DNA of 64,000 nucleotides from Delphinapterus leucas (GCF_002288925.2 NW_022098001.1:839205-903204); one strand, 5' to 3'; shown: positions 1 through 12,600, numbered from the stretch's first letter. Numbers and translations: made by a program. The notes: generated by a model not told the origin, from the letters alone.

Positions 1-270
1 AGTCTCCATAGCAGAGACTGGAGTCTAGAATATGACATACAGTAGGATTTCTATAAATGCTTAGACACAATTTTAAAAGACTTGGGGGTACAATTTACTA
101 GATCTGTGTCCAGGTCACTTGAATATATAAGCTTCTTTAACATGACAGAAAACACAATTGCTAATTAGAAATAGGCTTTCTAACAAATACCAATTATACT
201 AATTTTAATTATAGGAATCTGAAGAGTGGTTTAATAGTTTTATCTCCAAAAGCACAAATCTTTAACATAC

Positions 271-429
271 TTTCTGGGTTTTCCTTATAGTTGGTGTCAT
301 GTCCTTAAAATAGTCAGGTTCCAGTTGTTCTAAAGCATTTTGCTGTGTTGCCACATTCCCATTCCCTCCTTCAATCTTTACACTTGTGGGTGCATCTTCA
401 TCCCAGGAAGTCCACTCTTCAACATCTGT
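271..429 (-). CDS. EBAG9: EBAG9 third coding exon
   Basis: This 159-nt, 53-codon, phase-0 exon runs from acceptor TTTAG (ending at 430) to donor GTATGT (from 270). It encodes TDVEEWTSWDEDAPTSVKIE, an acidic stretch with two Trp, and ends FKDMTPTIRKTQK. It matches the middle of EBAG9 as I remember it, except Ala in QQNALEQ where I recall Ser in human. The next exon is outside the window. Confidence 0.94.
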
Positions 430-3400
430 CTAAATTTAATTCACCATTTATTAGAAAAATGAGCTTTCTAAAACATTGGTTATTCAAACTTTTTTGACCA
501 ATGGGAAAATACAAATTTTATACCACATACCAAAACTAGATGAAAAGTTTAAAAGAAATATTCTATGAGTTGGACATTCTGTTCTACCCATTAAAAAAAT
601 ACAAACAACAAAACAAAAGAAAATTTTTTTGCTTTAAAAATAGAACTGACATTAAAACTACAGCCCACAGAAGGAGACTTAGAACTTGCAATCTAACCTT
701 AACCAGGTTTATTGCCTGATAAAATAATAAATAATAACATTCTTTATAGTATTTAAATAAGATAGAGTCCCAAACATAATATTCAACATATCCATGAAGT
801 AACCTGCAAATGAACAATGAAGAAATCTCAACTTGAATGGAAAAAGTCAATCAACAGACACAAAACCCAAGATGATATAAATGTTGGAATTATCTAAGAC
901 TTTAAAATAGTTATTATAAAAATGCTTCAATAAGCAATAGCAAACACTCTTAAAACCAATAAAAAAAAAAGAAATCCTCAGCAAAGAAACAGAAAATAAA
1001 GAACAAAATAAAAATTTTAGAATAAAAAAATTTAGTAACAACAATAAAAATCCTGACCCTGACTACCAAATTAATTTCATGACATACTAATAGTCGGCAA
1101 CCCAGTTTGAAAAATATGGTTCTGGAACACTTATTCAACATTCAAAAAAAAAAATTACCTGCTTAGGAACGGATGAATAATCAACTGTAGTTGGCAAAGT
1201 TATTTGGTCTCCACTTAATTTCCGTCCTCTGCCAGATCTAAAACAAAAATGAAATAATTTATTTCAAGAAACTACCAAAACAAGCATGGGTAAAAGCACT
1301 ATGGACAGTAACTTAAGGCTTATAAGAGAAGGTCTTTTTCAATTTTTGAATTATTTATTTTAATAATTAACAATTGTTAAGATATGAAAAGAAAAATCTG
1401 TTAAGATATGAAAAGAAAAGGCATGTATCAAATATCTTTTAAATATTTTTAAAATACTGGACAGGATAACCCAACAGCTTTTTGGCTTAGGATTCAGAAT
1501 TATAGTCAAATTCAGGAAGAATATAAAGCCAAAAACAAAAACACAAACTGATTTCAAACCATGCTCCTAAGAGTACTGTGAATTCTGTAAGTGAAGCTCT
1601 CGGATACCTATGCTGCTTTAACCAGGGTGGCCTGGCTTTTGCTTTACATAGTTGGTTTCTCATTAAGATTACTATTAAACTATTAAGAAGTTTGAAAATC
1701 ACTGGGTTCAACTATAAACTGTACCCAAGTTTTAAGGATTAATGGGAAAAGTACTATATTAAAGAAGATAAGTATTGTCACAGAGTTGTTAAGAGCAGGG
1801 GCTATGGAATCTGTGTAAACCATGGTTTTCAATGTTACTTCTATTAATTATGAATCTAGTTAGAATTACCTATCTCTCGGCCTGAGTATCCTCATCTGTA
1901 AAAGGCAGGTATTCAAACCTACCTTTGCAAGGTTGTTGTGAGGATTTAACTGACATTTAAAATAGCTAGACACTAGACTGTGCCTGCTTTTTAATAACAC
2001 ATTAAAAACTGGTAGCTATTATAAACGATCAGTCACTTGCTTCGTTTCAAATAATCTATGAAGCATCTGCTTAGAACTAGTTGGTAAAGTCAGCTAAGTT
2101 TAGAAATCATACTTTGTTTAAAGGATGAATAAAAAAAGTAATACAGTCTACTACTAAATTTATGATGTCAACCTGGTATTTTAGAACACATGATCTAGGT
2201 TCTTTCTAACAAGAAAAGCTTATTCTAACAAAGGGTCAGTTTTCTTTCAAACTGAACATACAATCAATCCTAAACATATTTACGTTGACAAGAGAAGTTC
2301 ATAGTGACAACAAAAATGTCCTTAATATTTTTAAATCAAAGGCAATATCTTATACTAAAAGTAATCTATATTCAACAAAAGTTTTAGAAAATAACAGATG
2401 CAAAGAGAAAAGCACCTATAATTTACCACCACTGTTAACACAACTACTTCTTTTTAACCTCCAGCCTCCTGGCATTAATACCCACACTCATCCTGCTTTA
2501 ACCTAGTTTTTTTCTGGCTATGCTACTTCTAACAATAAATTCAATGCCACTTAATCTTCAGAGTTTTAGAAGTTATAAAATGGCCATTTAGCTTGAGATT
2601 ACATTTCCTAGCCTCCCTTGCAGCTAGGTGGCTAAGCTCTGGATAATAGGCTGTGAACAGAATTGTGTGTAACTTCTAAATCATATCCACTAAAAATAAG
2701 AGCTGACTGCCTTCCATTTCCTCTTTTATTCTATCCTACTCTTACTGTGTCGGTACTTTTTTCACAGTACTCCTAGGCCAAAAGAAATACCTAACAATTC
2801 CACTGATTAAGTAGTTAGGCCCAAACAATTTAATACTTATGTATGTCCTATCTGCTTAGTAGCCATTAGAAAAAAATACATATGAATTTAAAGAAAAAAT
2901 AATATGTTGATTTCACTCTTTAATAACCACAATTACTTATTAATGGAATGTGTGTGCCTGTTGGATACTGCACAGCTCCTCAAGCCTTGGATTCACCCTT
3001 ATTTTCTGTTCCATATTAATTTTGGTTTAGTACTTGCTTTTAAATACAACCTAGCTTTGCAAAGATAGGTCACCCAAAATACGAGTAAACAAAAACTTAT
3101 CTCAAATATTCAAGAACATCATCAAAACATACTGCAGGATCTAATGTTGCAAATGTGAACTACCTTGAGCCAACAGTTTGTTTAGTGTTTAATAGACACT
3201 ATCACATTCATTGTGTTTTGTTGGAAAATTTGAAGTATCCTACAGTACCCCATGAGTGTAATGCAAGCCCTGAAGTACCTTGGCATACGGTTTAGGAACT
3301 ATAGCTCTAGGGTCTGGTAGTATGACAAAATAGAAGGAATCTGAGTCTCTGAATGACTTACTGAAGCAGAAGGACTTATCTACCCTGGACTACCTGTACA

Positions 3401-4302
3401 TTCTGGAATATTATTTAAGAGACAAAAAAAAAATCTATTCTGTTTGGGGTTTCTCTGTTAAAGTGGTTTTTTTTTTAACAGAAAAATAACACTCATAATG
3501 TAATGTGTAAAGAAATACCTATGGGGGTTTCCCTGGTGGCGCAGTGGTTAAGAATCTGCCTGCCAATGCAGGGGACAGGGGCTTGAGCCCTGGTTCCGGA
3601 GGATCCCACATGCCACAGAGCAATTAAGCCCGTGTGCCACAACTACTGAGCCTGCGCTCTAGAGCCTGCAAGCCACAACTACTGAAGCCCGTGTGCCTAG
3701 AGCCTGTGCTCTGCAACGGGAGAGGCCACTGCAATGAGTGGTCCGTGCACCACAAAGAAGAGCAGTCCCCGCTTGTTGCAACTGGAGAAAGCCTGCACAC
3801 AGCAACAAAGACCCAATGCAGCCAAAAATAAATTAAAAAAAAAAAAAAAGAAAAGCCTATGCCTAGTTCCACCTAACCATCTTAAAATATCCTGATAGTA
3901 AAACAATTATGTACATAAAAACTTTCTGATGATTACAACAATGAAAGTTAGTTTATCTCTGAAATTCTATAGTACTGAGAATGTTATTTTAATGGAAGAT
4001 GTAAGAATTTGAAAGAAAAGAACTGAACCTCTACTTTCTAGATCCGAAAAAATATATAAAAATCTGAAAAAAATATTAAAAATACTAGAGATTAATAAAT
4101 GAATATTGCAATCAAGATATTTAGCTTAAATATAGTATGTCCTGCCTTTTTGTAGTTACAAAGGTATCTAAAATCAGCAAGAAGATAACCAGGTCAATTT
4201 GAACATAAAATTTCTTTACCTGCATATTAATCTCTTTAGGAATGAGAATACTGTTGCTAGGCAGGTACAAACTTTAAATAACCGAAACTGTGTGATAGCC
4301 AT
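271..4302 (-). CDS. EBAG9: EBAG9 (RCAS1), 5' coding part: three spliced exons, gene continues beyond the left edge
   Basis: Joining 4302-4220, 1237-1159 and 429-271 on the minus strand gives 321 nt, 107 codons without a stop. It starts MAITQFRLFKVCTC, continues SGRGRKLSGDQITLP and ends MTPTIRKTQK. I recognise this as the N-terminal half of EBAG9/RCAS1, a membrane-anchored protein of roughly 213 residues. From the known family it is Golgi/secretory-pathway associated, has a C-terminal coiled coil, and is linked to control of exocytosis and to O-glycan modulation. The Cys-rich hydrophobic stretch at residues 8-27 is the membrane anchor. All three introns are GT-AG and phases match. The coiled-coil exons lie left of position 1. 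No frame damage is visible, so the gene looks functional. Confidence 0.95.
1159..1237 (-). CDS. EBAG9: EBAG9 second coding exon
   Basis: This 79-nt exon lies between acceptor TTTTAG (ending at 1238) and donor GTAATT (from 1158). It completes Arg28 and encodes SGRGRKLSGDQITLP followed by TTVDYSSVPKQ. This is the basic, Ser/Thr-rich segment after the membrane anchor. The frame is intact. Confidence 0.94.
1785..2010 (+). repeat. MIR SINE remnant
   Basis: The segment contains CCTCATCTGTAAAAGGCAGG and GTTGTTGTGAGGATTTAACT, the hallmark phrases of MIR, with heavy divergence. Confidence 0.75.
3524..3847 (+). repeat. CHR SINE, long subfamily
   Basis: Starts TTTCCCTGGTGGCGCAGTGG, has the tRNA-derived B-box region and the extra 3' segment with repeated ACAACTACTGA, and ends in a poly(A). 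A degenerate duplication (about AAGAAATACCTATG, with two mismatches in the second copy) flanks it. CHR SINEs are tRNA-Glu-derived retroposons of cetaceans, hippos and ruminants. Confidence 0.93.
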
Positions 4303-4317
4303 GGTGGGAATCAAAAC
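4220..4317 (-). CDS. EBAG9: EBAG9 first coding exon (start codon at 4302-4300)
   Basis: The acceptor CCACAG ends at 4318 and the donor GTAAAG begins at 4219. The first 15 nt (4317-4303) are 5'UTR. The ATG lies in CCCACCATGG, a near-ideal Kozak context, which decides the start. It encodes MAITQFRLFKVCTCLATVFS and then FLKRLIC plus two bases of Arg28. The Cys residues at 12, 14 and 27 beside hydrophobic residues are typical of this membrane anchor. Position 11 is Val here; I recall Phe in human. Confidence 0.95.
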
Positions 4318-6789
4318 CTGTGGAAAAAAGCACAAAAATAAATACATTAAGGTGATTTCATAAGCTATACTCATGTTCTGAAGTCAACCTGAAAAGTCCT
4401 ACTATGAACTGTAAAAATCAGACATATTTTTTACTTTCCTTTAGAAAGTACAAATATAACACAGTAAATTTTAAAATTAAAATGTAAATCGTATTGACAA
4501 GAAAGTTTTGAAGAGTTTTGAATAGTTGGAAGGAAAAAAAACCTTTTCAAACTACTCTCAGAATGTTTTTTTAAATTGTACTTAAATCATCTATTTACAA
4601 TTTATTTATAATTTTTCTATTAAAAAATGAAAAATCAAAAAAGTATAAAACAGTATATACTGAGTCTTCTGCACCTTTTGAAATTTGAATCATATGAACA
4701 TATTAATACTATTCAAAATATATAAAACTTTTAACTTCTAGATAGATACATTTTATCATACCCATTTTGTAGATGAGGAAATTAAGACAGGTCAAATAAC
4801 TTATGGGCACATAGCTAATAAACTGGAAGTGAACTGTAGAGATCATCTAGTCCAGTAGTTCACACATATTTAAAGAAATAATGATAACTGGGCCCACCCC
4901 TAGTAAATCAATTAAATCATATTCTCTGAGGGGTAAAGTCCAGTTATAGCTAATAAGCCAACAGAGAAGATAGAAAATACTCAATAGAAAAGGTAGCAGA
5001 AAACAAGGTAAAGGGGAACAAATATTAGATGGAACAACAAATAGCAAGAGGACAGAATTAAATCTAACTGGAGCAATAATCTCATTAAATGCAAATTTAA
5101 AGCCAGAGATTGTTAGATAGGATAAAAAAAGGAATTATATCATTACACGCTGCCTGCAAAAAATGTACTTTAAGTATAAAAACACAAATAGGTTAAAAGC
5201 AAAAGGATGACGGAAAAATATACCATGCTAACACTAACTGAAAGAAAGTTAAATTGACCATTTCAATGTCACAGAGTAGATTTTTAGGGAAAATAATATT
5301 AGCAGACATAAAAATGTTCATTTCATAGTGATAAAGGGGTCAGTTAATCAAAAGTACATAAGAACCCAAAACACATGTCCCTAATAACAAATTATGCCAA
5401 TATCATAAAAGAGAGGTGACATTACTAGAGAGTCTGCAAATATGAAGAGTATATTGAGAAAGTATTATAACTTTATGCCTATATTTGACAAGATGAAATG
5501 GACAAATTCCTTGAAAGAAACAAGTTATGAAAGCACAGCAAGAAAAAACAGATAACCTGAAAATCTCTGTATTTATTAAAGAAATTGAATTTGTAGTTAA
5601 AAATCCCCCAAGCCCAGACGGCTTCATGAGTGAATTCTATCAAATACTTAAGAAGTAATACCAATTCTACACACACTGCCAGAAAACTGAAGGAGAGGGA
5701 TTTTTTATCAACTCACTCTTTGAGGCTACCATTACACTGACACTAATCTAGACCAAAGGCATGATCAGAAAAGAAAACTAGAGACCAGTATCTTATGAAC
5801 AGACACAAAACTCCTTAAAAACAACCAACTAGAAATAGAAGGGAACTTTCTCAACCTGACCAAGGACATCTATGAAAAACCCATAGTAACATGAGACTTA
5901 ATGGTGAAAAACTGGACACTTCCCACCTAAGATTATGAACAACATAAGCACATCTGCTTTTGTCACTTCTGCTTAACACTGTAGCAGAGGTTCTGGCCAG
6001 TGCAATCAAGCAAGAAAAGGAAATAAAAGGCATTCAGACTGGAAAGGAAGAAGTAAAACTGTATCTATAGTCCATGTAGAAAATTCAATGGAATCTATAA
6101 TCAACTGTATCTTTATGTTAGCAACAAATGATCACAAACTAAAATTTTTAAAAATTATAAGAGTACAGAAAATATAAAGTACTTAGGGACAAATCTAATG
6201 AAAGACTTATGTATTAGAAACTATAAAATATTGATGAGAGAAATTAAAAGACCCTTATTAACTTAAAGATCTTTCATGGCTCAAAGACTTGATACTTTTA
6301 AGATATCAAATCTCCCTAAATTGAACTACAGATTCAGTGAAATCCCAATCAAAATCTCAGCAAGCTTTTTTCTCTAAAATTTGATAAGCTAATTCTAAAA
6401 TTCATATAGAAACGTAAAGGACCTATAATGGTCAAAACAATGTTGAAAAAAATCAAAGCAGAAGGGCTACTACCTGATTTCAAGATTCATTATAAAGCTA
6501 CAGTAATCAAAATGATGTAGTACTGGAGTCAAGACTGATAAATAGATCAATGGAACAGAATGGAAGGTATAGAAATAGACCCACAAAATATGAACAACTG
6601 AAATTTATGAACATGTGAAGGCCATTCAGTGGAGAAGGGACAGTCTTTCTGACTAATAGTGCTGGAAAAACTGGATACCCATATGCCAAAAAAAGCCACC
6701 AAAACCCCAAAACCTTCAATCCATATTTCACACCATTTACAAAAAGTACTCAAAATGGACCACAGATGTAAATATAAAACCTAAAACTA

Positions 6790-7121
6790 GGACTTCCCTG
6801 GTGGTGCAGTGGTTAAGAATCTGCCTGCCAATGAAGGGGACATGGGTTCGAGCCCTGGTCCGGGAAGCTCCCACATGCCACAGAGCAACTTAAGCCCATG
6901 CGCCACAACTACTGAGACTGTGCTCTAGAGCCCGCAAGCCACAACTACGGAGCCTGTATGCCACAACTACTGAAGCCCACGCACCTAGAGCCTGTGCTCT
7001 GCAACAAGAGAAGCCACCACAATGAGAAGCTTGAGCACCACAAAGAAGAGTAGCCCTCGCTTGCTGCACTTAGAGAAAGCTACAAGCAGCAATGAAGACC
7101 CAACGCAGACAAAAAAAACAA
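6790..7121 (+). repeat. CHR SINE, long subfamily, nested in the old L1
   Basis: GGACTTCCCTGGTGGTGCAG start, internal ACAACTACTG repeats and an A-rich end. Flanked by AACCTAAAACTA and AAACTAAAACTA, an imperfect 12-bp duplication of L1 sequence. Confidence 0.92.
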
Positions 7122-7539
7122 AAACTAAAACTACAAAACTTCTAGAAAAATAAAATTGGACAAAATCTTTGTGACCTGGGTTAGGCAAATATTTTTTTAG
7201 ATACGACACCAAAAGCACAATCCATAAAAAAAAAAGGATAAACAGGGCTTCATCAAAATTTAAAACTTCTACAATTCAAAAACACTGTTAAGGGAATAAA
7301 AAGACAAGCCACAGGCTGGAAGAAAATCTTTGCAAAGCATATATCTGATAAAGAACTTGTATCTGGAATACATAAGAACCTCTCAAAACTCAGTAAGAAA
7401 ACAACTTAATTTTTTAAAAATGGGCAAAAGGTGTGAATAGACACTTCACCAAAGAAGATATACAATGGTAAATAAGTACATTGAAATAATGGTCAACATC
7501 ATTAATCATCAGAGAAATGCAAATTAAAACAACACTTAT

Positions 7540-7549
7540 TGCTCGCTTT

Positions 7550-7585
<36 letters not shown>

Positions 7586-7643
7586 TTAGCATGGTCCCTG
7601 CGCAAAGGTGACACGCAAATTCGTGAAGCGTTCCATTTTTTTT
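7540..7643 (+). pseudogene. U6 snRNA pseudogene (5' part of a U6-L1 chimera)
   Basis: The segment matches almost all of U6 snRNA: GCTCGCTTTGGCAGCACATA, ACTAAAATTGGAACGATACA, GATTAGCATGGTCCCTGCGC and ACACGCAAATTCGTGAAGCG, ending TTCCATTTTTT. Compared with the canonical RNA it has a damaged 5' end, a 3-nt loss in the GAGAAGATTAGC region and point changes. It sits inside an L1 with no PSE or TATA promoter, so it is a retrocopy rather than an active gene. Confidence 0.93.
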
Positions 7644-7717
7644 TCACTTTGTTATACAGCAGAAACTAACGCAACATTGTAAAACAATTATACTCCAATA
7701 AAGATGTTAAAAAGAAA
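7644..7717 (+). mobile_element. L1 3' tail fused to the U6 copy
   Basis: Directly after the U6 T-run comes CACTTTGTTATACAGCAGAA and ATTATACTCCAATAAAGATG, then an A-rich end. This is the same L1 3' end seen at 22.5 and 29.0 kb. AACACTTA occurs at 7531-7538 and 7718-7725, so U6 plus the L1 tail went in as one unit. Confidence 0.88.
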
Positions 7718-7988
7718 AACACTTAAAAACCATTACACACATGTTAAAATGGCTCAAATTAAAAATACCAAGTACTGTCAAGGATGTGAAGCAACCATAA
7801 CTCTCATACACTGGTAGTGGGAAGGTAAAATGATACAGCCATTTTGGAAAACAGTTGGCAGTTTCTTACAAAGTTAAACCAACATGCAGCATATGACCCA
7901 ACCATTCTACTCTTAGGAATTTACCCAAGATAAATGAAACCATACACCCATTCAAAAATGTGTTGTTTTTGAATAGCAGCTTTATTTT

Positions 7989-8204
7989 ATTTTTAAATTT
8001 TTTTTTATTTTTGCGGTATGTGGGCCTCTCACTGTCGGGGCCCCTCCTGCTGCGGAGCACAGGCTCCGGACGCACAGGCTCAGCGGCCATGGCTCACGGG
8101 CCTAGCCGCTCCGCGGCATGTGGGATCTTCCCGGACAGGGGCACGAACTCGTATCCCCTGCATCGGCAGGCGGACTCTCAACCACTGCGCCAGCAGGGAA
8201 GCCC
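7989..8204 (-). repeat. CHR SINE, short subfamily, nested in the old L1
   Basis: Minus-strand copy: poly(T) at the left, GCGGTATGTGGGCCTCTCAC in the middle, and reverse-complemented head ending CAGCAGGGAAGCCC. A perfect 14-bp duplication, AGCAGCTTTATTTT, lies at 7975-7988 and 8205-8218. Long open frames here are SINE artefacts. Confidence 0.96.
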
Positions 8205-8904
8205 AGCAGCTTTATTTTTAATAGCTCCAAACTGGAAACAACCCAAATGTACATCAACAGGTGAATGGATAAACAAATTGTGGTATATACATATAATAGA
8301 ACACTACTCAACAATAAAAAAGAATGAACTACTACTGCAAGCAATAGCATGGATATATCTCAAAATAATTAAGCTGAATGAAAAGAAGCCAGACAAAAAA
8401 AGAATATATACTATATGATCCCATTTATTAAAAAAAAAAAGCTCTAGAAAATACAAACAAATCTCTAGTGACAGAAAATAGATCAGTGGTGACTTGAGAT
8501 GGGGCAGGAAGGGGTGGGAAGGATGGAGTACAAAGGAGCATGAGTACTGGAGGTACTGGATATACTTACTATTTTGATTGTGGTGATGGTTTCACAGGAG
8601 TGTATATATTAATCAAAACTGATAAAATTTCACATTTAAAAAATGTGCAGTTCATTTTGTGTCAACTGTAGCTCAAAAATCTAGTAAAAACAATCTAATA
8701 AGACATTAAAAAAACAGTATTATGTCATGAGTTTTCAGATTCTGATTAGAATCTTAAAAGAAGTCATTAATACCATTATTTTATATTGATTAGTTGCAAC
8801 TGTGGAGAGCCAATTTTCAGTAGGAAACTAAGTCAATTAGTGACAAGAAACATATTACAGAATTTCTCTAGGAATGGAACTCTGATTTCACAGCAGCATT
8901 TCAA

Positions 8905-9160
8905 CATACCATAATAGCTAACTCTTACTCTAATACAAGCTTTCTTAGTGCTTTACATGTCATAACTCGTTTAATGCTCAGAACAACCCTATGAAGGACT
9001 GGAGGTAAGTACTATTTTATTCCTATTTTAGATAGGGAAACCAAGGCACAGAGTGGTTAAGTAAGCTGCCCGAAGACACAGAGCTGTTAAGTTACAAAAG
9101 TGGAATCTGAACCCAGGTAGTCTAATGATTGAGTCCTAAAAGATCACACTCATACTGCCT
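8905..9160 (-). repeat. MIR remnant
   Basis: Contains GGAAACCAAGGCACAGAG and TTTACATGTCATAACTCG, the reverse-strand MIR pattern; diverged. Confidence 0.65.
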
Positions 9161-9592
9161 CCCTATGATTAAATCAAAAGGTATGATTTATATAAAAGAA
9201 ATGCTAAGGAACTGGGAACTAGTTAAAGCCGTGGCAACCACAGGATAAAAAAATTCTCAAAAATAGCAAAACAGGTATCATTTTGCTAGCCTTTTAAACA
9301 TGGTCATTATTTCCAAATATTTCTTTACACATTTTAGTCACCTATACCATATATGTACTACATATATTATCCTAACAATCACTAATTTAAATATTTCTTA
9401 AAATGAGTTTTGGCATAAGTTAGAGTTAAATATATTAAGTAACCATAAGTTTCCTCATTCAGAGACTCAAAATAAATACACAAGAGGTAAAAGGAAACTA
9501 AAATTTGTAAATTCATGAGAGATGGTTATTTTTCCAGTATAGAGGTAGAGTAGATCACATGTTAAATCAAGTCACAAGAAATTACAGGTATG

Positions 9593-9594
<2 letters not shown>

Positions 9595-9638
<44 letters not shown>
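9595..9638. repeat. (CA)n microsatellite
   Basis: About 21 uninterrupted CA units followed by GAGAGAG; likely polymorphic. Confidence 0.97.
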
Positions 9639-9641
<3 letters not shown>

Positions 9642-12600
9642 AGAGGAATGATGTTTCTGACAATGGAATTTTATGTTTTAGCTTTTCCTTGCCTTTCATC
9701 TGTCAAAGGAGGAAAATTACTGAGTAAGTATTTAGAATCATGATTCTTATGTTGGGGTAATTTGAACATATCAATGTATCATCCAACTTCTTAGCTTTCT
9801 CAACTAGCAGACTTAAGATACACTGAAGTTAACTTTTCTGTTCAAGGTGAGGCAAAAACCAATGACAAAGTCACAACTAAAACTTATCCTACTCCTAGGC
9901 CATCAGTAGAAAGTTTCCAAGCAATCATTATAGTCGGTTAACACCAATATTTGGAGTAGAGTGATTCCATAAAACAAAAAAAGAAAACATAATTTAATAT
10001 TTTTTTCCAAAATAAGAAAACATCAACAGTATATTTGGACTTCAGTTCTATACATATTTACTTAAAAGGGAATAGAATGTAACTTAAGTAATAATGATCA
10101 TGGAGCCAAATTAAAAAGATAGCTGTATGTTCCATCTACGCAAAACTGAGATGCTGACTTTTATTTTAAAATTATCTTATATGGATATAAGATAAGCAAT
10201 GAAATTTAAAATATAACATAAATATTTAAATCTCCCTGGATAAATATACCATCACTGTACTAACATGCTATTTTAAAAAGTATTTCAAGCGGATTAAAGG
10301 AGAGAGCACTGCTTTGCTTTCAATTACTAGATATGAGCAATAACCTCCTAAAGTCTTGAAAAGAGCATGTAATAATTTTCTCAACTAGTAAGATATTACA
10401 TTGACTGGTTAAAAATTACATAATAAAAGATGGTGTTCACCTCTGATTGGGGGGGTGGTATAGAAGCATGAGGGAACTAAGGTCTGTATCTCAATTTGAG
10501 TGGTGGCAACACCAGTTTATTTTACTGTATACACTGCTTGTGTACTATACCTTGATACGAAAGTTCAAAACAAAACAAAAATAATAAAAGCGAAACAAAA
10601 CCAGAAAGCAAGGAAAATGCAGTTAACTCTTGCAGTACCTGATCCTAAACTGCTCTGTAGAGCCACTATTGCCAATCCCTTCTAAAGAAAGGCAAAACAC
10701 TTTCTACTCCTAGGGTTAGAAGGGTGTAAAGGGCGAGTAGACTCTTTTCAGTAAGAAGAGTTCCAAAAGGCTCCCTTAGCAATGCTCATGCATTTTGTAC
10801 ATATGCAGGTTGTATTGCCATATGCGTTGAATGATTTTCTGAATGCCTATGCCTGGAGTTGGCCTACTAACTGAGAGGATGAAAAGAACGTGACTCTAAA
10901 ATAAACTGAACGAAGAAAATATTAACAATTTCACTGTTCAAGTAACTAAAATATTTCTGTCAAAAACATCCCCAAACAGCAATTTAAAAGGATTCAAAAA
11001 ATGCAACGTTTTTGACTCCTCCTTTCTCTTATCCCCTTACATGCAAACTGCCAAAAAGACCTAATTCCATTTCCTAAATACTATCCATATTCTTCCCTAT
11101 TTCCACTGCAATCTCCCTAGCATAAGCCTTTATTACTTCTTGCTGAGCTACTGCAAAGTCTTTTTAATTGCAGTATTTTTCTCTTACTGCACCTACATTT
11201 TCTATTTTGTACCATAGTTATTTCTATATACTGTATTCATCCTGTACAGTCCTTCCCATGAGGATCTTATTCATCTGTTACCTCCAGTTACTACTTGCAA
11301 AATAAGACGTGAAAGAAAGGTTTGATTGCTTCAGTACGAGCAGAATGATGTGAACAATTAAGGTGATGAACAAAAGCTTCACTTTAAAGCTAATTTGTCA
11401 AAAATAAAACTCTCAACCAAAAGAAAGCAAACTTCCCTAAATGAAGATTTAGCCTAAATTTTCAGTAAAATTATAAACAAAAAAAGAGGTAGAAAAGAGA
11501 CCGTAGAGCATGTGGCATTAGGGAGAAAAGGGGAAAGAGTTGAGGAGATACTCTATCAGGATGTTTTGAAGGGAGAACATCAAAGGGAGAATTTAATATT
11601 TAAGGACTGGGGAAAAGAGTCGGTCTCAGGATTTACATGAATGAAGAGTTGAGAATAAGTTTCATATAAAGGCTTGGTAACAACGGTCATCGCTCTGCCA
11701 CAAATATTGCTATGTGTCATTGTTCAATAAGTATTTCTCAACTTGAATGACTTTAATGGTAACTAAAAATAAAATTTAAAGTTTTGTTCCAACAGTAAAT
11801 CAGAAAGTGGGACTACTATTGACACCAGAATAGAATTCTCTCCCTAGCAATTAAGAATATCCTCATTCTGTGGAAAAGTTGCTTTTGTGATTAATAAAAG
11901 AGAAAAACTAATATTCACTGACTAGCTACTACGTGCCAAGCACTACTTAAGTATTATCTCACCAGAAAACCATCTTATGAGATAGATATTATTGCTCTCT
12001 TTTTATAGAATTGAAGCAGAGCATAAGCTCATGTTTCCATGTTCCCACACCCAATGATCTAGATTCAAATCTAGGTCTATTTAATTCAAAAGCCAAGAAT
12101 ACCTCACTAATAATAAACATTTTTAGTAATTCAGTGATGGTATTATAATTTCCAAGATAAATTTTCCAACCAATTGCAACTGAAATGGGGGAAAATGCAA
12201 TCATGTTAACCATCAAGCAACACTTTTGATTTTATCAATTACACTGACTTGAAGGCAGGAATCAGTTCTTTGGGACCCATATTTACTTAATGTTCCAATC
12301 CATTTCTCTGTGTGTGTGCGTGTGTGTGTGTGTATCACACACACGTATATTTAGCACCTACTATGTAACAGATACTACCCCGGGTGATGGGAAACACTAC
12401 TGACCCAGTACACAGAAACCCTGTGTACGCTGCTCAACTGTCACAAGCCAGTGACAATGCAAGGAACTAGGGAGGCAGGGCCCCATCAGTCTTGCTCAGT
12501 TGGTATTTCTAGGCCTTAACCAATGCTAAGCACATTGTAGGTACTCAAATATTTGTTGAAAGAAGGGAAATTATCATTCCTTGAGCACTCAATATAGTTC

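Larger units (their letters stand above)
430..4219. other. EBAG9 introns between the coding exons
   Basis: 430-1158 is AT-rich with nothing recognisable. 1238-4219 holds a decayed MIR (about 1785-2010) and one CHR SINE (3524-3847). The rest is unremarkable AT-rich intron. Confidence 0.7.
4950..8700 (+). mobile_element. Old L1 (3' ORF2 part and 3'UTR), interrupted three times
   Basis: Decayed ORF2 can be followed in pieces: the endonuclease-domain region near 5.0-5.1 kb, 'CAATCAAAATCTCAGC' near 6.35 kb, and 'ACAGTAATCAAAATGATG' near 6.5 kb. The C-terminal coding part follows around 7.2-7.9 kb, then the 3'UTR to about 8.7 kb. Many stops and frameshifts make it dead. Insertions at 6790-7121 (CHR), 7540-7717 (U6-L1) and 7989-8204 (CHR) split it. 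It is opposite in sense to EBAG9. Confidence 0.85.

Noticed and set aside
3524..3600. tRNA genes in SINE heads
   Set aside because: The tRNA-like part belongs to CHR SINEs and would not fold into an intact tRNA.
7540..7643. Functional U6 snRNA gene
   Set aside because: No PSE or TATA upstream, internal loss of bases, fused to an L1 tail and flanked by a duplication: a retrocopy.
7960..8418. 152-codon plus-strand frame, and similar frames at 16.1, 20.9, 23.3, 37.0, 44.7 and 56.4 kb
   Set aside because: All share the [18 protein letters not shown] string that comes from reading CHR SINEs; they are repeat artefacts.
9595..9638. CRISPR-like or other structured array
   Set aside because: It is a simple CA microsatellite; no repeat-spacer structure occurs in this eukaryotic window.
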